Of a stretch of 8,223 nucleotides of DNA, positions 7,260 through 8,223 are shown one piece after another (position 1 is the stretch's first letter; each line of letters starts with the position of its first letter). The DNA comes from a bacterium (lineage in GTDB: Bacteria; Blakebacterota; Blakebacteria; Blakebacterales; Blakebacteraceae). Position numbers and translations under genes: made by a program. Below the pieces are notes generated by a model. That model had not been told where the DNA came from and did not search any database. It saw only the letters and a list, made by a program, of their open reading frames with translations. The stretch covers positions 1 through 8,223 of the forward strand of contig JALGVQ010000228.1 of the NCBI GenBank assembly GCA_025774615.1. Reading direction: 5' to 3'.

Positions 7260-7850
7260 GTGTCGGCATACCCGCGACACGAGCTTATCCGCAAGGCGAT
7301 CCATATCAGCATGAGCGTTCTTCCGCTCTCGCTCTTCGCTCTCGGTAGGGACCTTGGTACGATACTGATCGCAACAGCCCTTACCGCGGCTATTGTGATC
7401 GACGTCGTCCGGTTACGAAGTGAGCCGGTGAGGAGGTTCTTTGAACGGGTATTCGGGAAATCGCTGAGGCCACACGAGAAGTACGAATTGACTGGTTCGA
7501 CGTTCATGGGTATCAGCGCTCTTCTCTGTGTGGTACTCTTCACGGTACCGATCGCGGTCACCGCGCTTCTCTTCCTTACGATCGGGGATTCGGCGGCCGC
7601 GCTGGTCGGGATGAAGTGGGGCAGGACCACACTTGTGCCCGGAAAGACGCTCGAGGGCACGTTGGCGTGCCTGGTCAGCTGTTGTATCATAGGAATCGTT
7701 GTTCCGGGAGTTCCCTTCATCGCGGGGATCACCGGAGCTCTGGTCGCTTCCACCGTGGAACTGCTCGGTATCGGAACGCTCGACGACAATTTTGGGATCC
7801 CGATACTGTCAGCACTCGCTATGTGGATCGTAGCCTCAGTGGCGGGGTAG
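7260..7850 (+). CDS. SEC59/DGK1/VTE5-family membrane protein, probable CTP-dependent lipid or polyprenol kinase
   Basis: Small polytopic inner-membrane protein of 196 residues from GTG 7260. Relatives include yeast diacylglycerol kinase Dgk1, dolichol kinase Sec59 and plant phytol kinase VTE5, which use CTP to phosphorylate a lipid alcohol; bacterial members are often mislabelled phosphatidate cytidylyltransferase. Family marks, numbered from the GTG: N-terminal ELIRKAIHI (8-16); ELTGSTFMGISALL (76-89); the signature TIGDSAAALVGMKWGRT (107-123) with GKTLEGTLA (128-136); and VELL...LDDNFGIPILSAL (166-186). About five to six hydrophobic helices lie between them. The start is chosen for its good GGAGG and a 1-nt gap to the NHL stop; a start at 7182 would add 26 non-family residues (RPTPLTPTGRR...). 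All signature residues expected of the family are present. The substrate (diacylglycerol, undecaprenol or another prenol) cannot be told from sequence. Confidence 0.82.
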   Translation: MSAYPRHELIRKAIHISMSVLPLSLFALGRDLGTILIATALTAAIVIDVVRLRSEPVRRFFERVFGKSLRPHEKYELTGSTFMGISALLCVVLFTVPIAVTALLFLTIGDSAAALVGMKWGRTTLVPGKTLEGTLACLVSCCIIGIVVPGVPFIAGITGALVASTVELLGIGTLDDNFGIPILSALAMWIVASVAG

Positions 7851-7854
7851 AAAG

Positions 7855-8223
7855 ATGCATAAAACTCTGATAGCGGAAGATATCGAGCGGATCGCCGACG
7901 TCCTGGGCCTCGAGGCCAGATTCGAGGCCGACCACTGGACACTGCTGCTCGATTCACCTGAACATCAGCGACACATCAGGGTCGAGATCTATCCCGATAT
8001 AGCGATCGGAAAGGACACCGGTTCGCTGGTCAGTGTCTATACGCACAATTCCCATCTGCAGCTCCATTTCGTAAGCGGGTACGTGGTGAGTACACTGCTG
8101 GGAGAAGTTACCTTCATCGCCGAGAGAGAAGGGTGGGTGAGCGGTCTGACCGTGGAACGTGAAGCGGCCTGCTCACTCTACGCCAATGTGGACAATTCCG
8201 TTCTCAGTGGGGATTTTACACGA
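7855..8223 (+). CDS. Unrecognised cytoplasmic protein, 3' end beyond the window
   Basis: An open frame runs without a stop from ATG 7855 to the last base (123 codons, frame open at the edge). It starts MHKTLIAEDIERIADVLGLE and ends ...NVDNSVLSGDFTR. The start lies 4 nt after the kinase-like gene's stop, with only a weak G-rich sequence (GGCGGGG, 7841-7847) as ribosome-binding site. Codon use looks like that of the upstream genes (GAG/GAC/ATC/CTG-rich), and the tight spacing supports a real, co-transcribed gene. There is no signal peptide or membrane helix. The visible part suggests an alpha helix followed by alternating strands (HIRVEIYPDIAIG, SLVSVYTHN, LQLHFVSGYVVS, EVTFIAER), with a conserved-looking EREAACSLYANVD near the end. 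I do not recognise the family and assign no function. Confidence 0.72.
   Translation, partial: MHKTLIAEDIERIADVLGLEARFEADHWTLLLDSPEHQRHIRVEIYPDIAIGKDTGSLVSVYTHNSHLQLHFVSGYVVSTLLGEVTFIAEREGWVSGLTVEREAACSLYANVDNSVLSGDFTR

Noticed and set aside
7235-7957. Minus-strand open frame of 240 codons opposite the lipid-kinase-like gene
   Set aside because: It is antisense to a gene with clear family signatures and also covers the start of the next + strand gene. The product is low-complexity Ser/Pro/Arg.

Overview
The window is one dense, single-direction (+ strand) gene cluster in fairly GC-rich DNA, with no RNA genes, mobile elements or CRISPR seen. It starts inside a type IV pilus inner-membrane platform gene (pilC). 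A PilS-type membrane sensor kinase and a PilR-type sigma-54 response regulator follow. After them come a secreted HExxH metalloprotease of the MXAN_6640-like type, a secreted NHL-repeat (beta-propeller) protein, a small membrane protein of the SEC59/DGK1/VTE5 CTP-dependent lipid/polyprenol kinase family, and an unrecognised cytoplasmic protein that runs off the right edge.

Organism: the metalloprotease ends in a FlgD-Ig-like/T9SS-style C-terminal domain (NYPNPF, WDGRDDAG, GVYIL, basic C-terminus). Such tails are abundant in the FCB superphylum and neighbouring candidate phyla (for example Krumholzibacteriota, Eisenbacteria, Zixibacteria, Latescibacteria). The pilC-pilS-pilR order recalls the Myxococcus pil locus. 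A little-studied FCB-type Gram-negative lineage, possibly known only from metagenomes, is my best inference. The phylum cannot be fixed from this window.

Layout: 2-1040 pilC (5' end missing, frameshifted); 1075-2766 pilS; 2763-4127 pilR; 4114-5891 metalloprotease (broken by a frame change near 4900); 5888-7258 NHL protein; 7260-7850 lipid/polyprenol kinase-like protein; 7855-8223 unknown, open at the window edge. From pilS onward the junctions are 4-nt overlap, 14-nt overlap, 4-nt overlap, 1-nt gap and 4-nt gap, so the genes are probably co-transcribed and in part translationally coupled. The only sizeable gap is 34 nt between pilC and pilS. No terminator or convincing promoter is visible.

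How the genes may work together: PilS/PilR normally sense pilin in the inner membrane and drive sigma-54-dependent pilin transcription. Here the place after pilR, where Myxococcus has pilA, holds two exported proteins (protease and NHL propeller) and a membrane lipid kinase. This could be a pilus regulatory module joined to a cell-surface/envelope module, or simple co-location.

The most concrete anomalies are two gene-breaking lesions. One is an exact 7-bp tandem duplication (AACTCGA x2, 855-868) that frameshifts pilC. The other is a frame change in the metalloprotease just after its active-site region, probably with loss of sequence. Coding frames stay clean after both, so they are either very recent mutations or assembly/sequencing errors.
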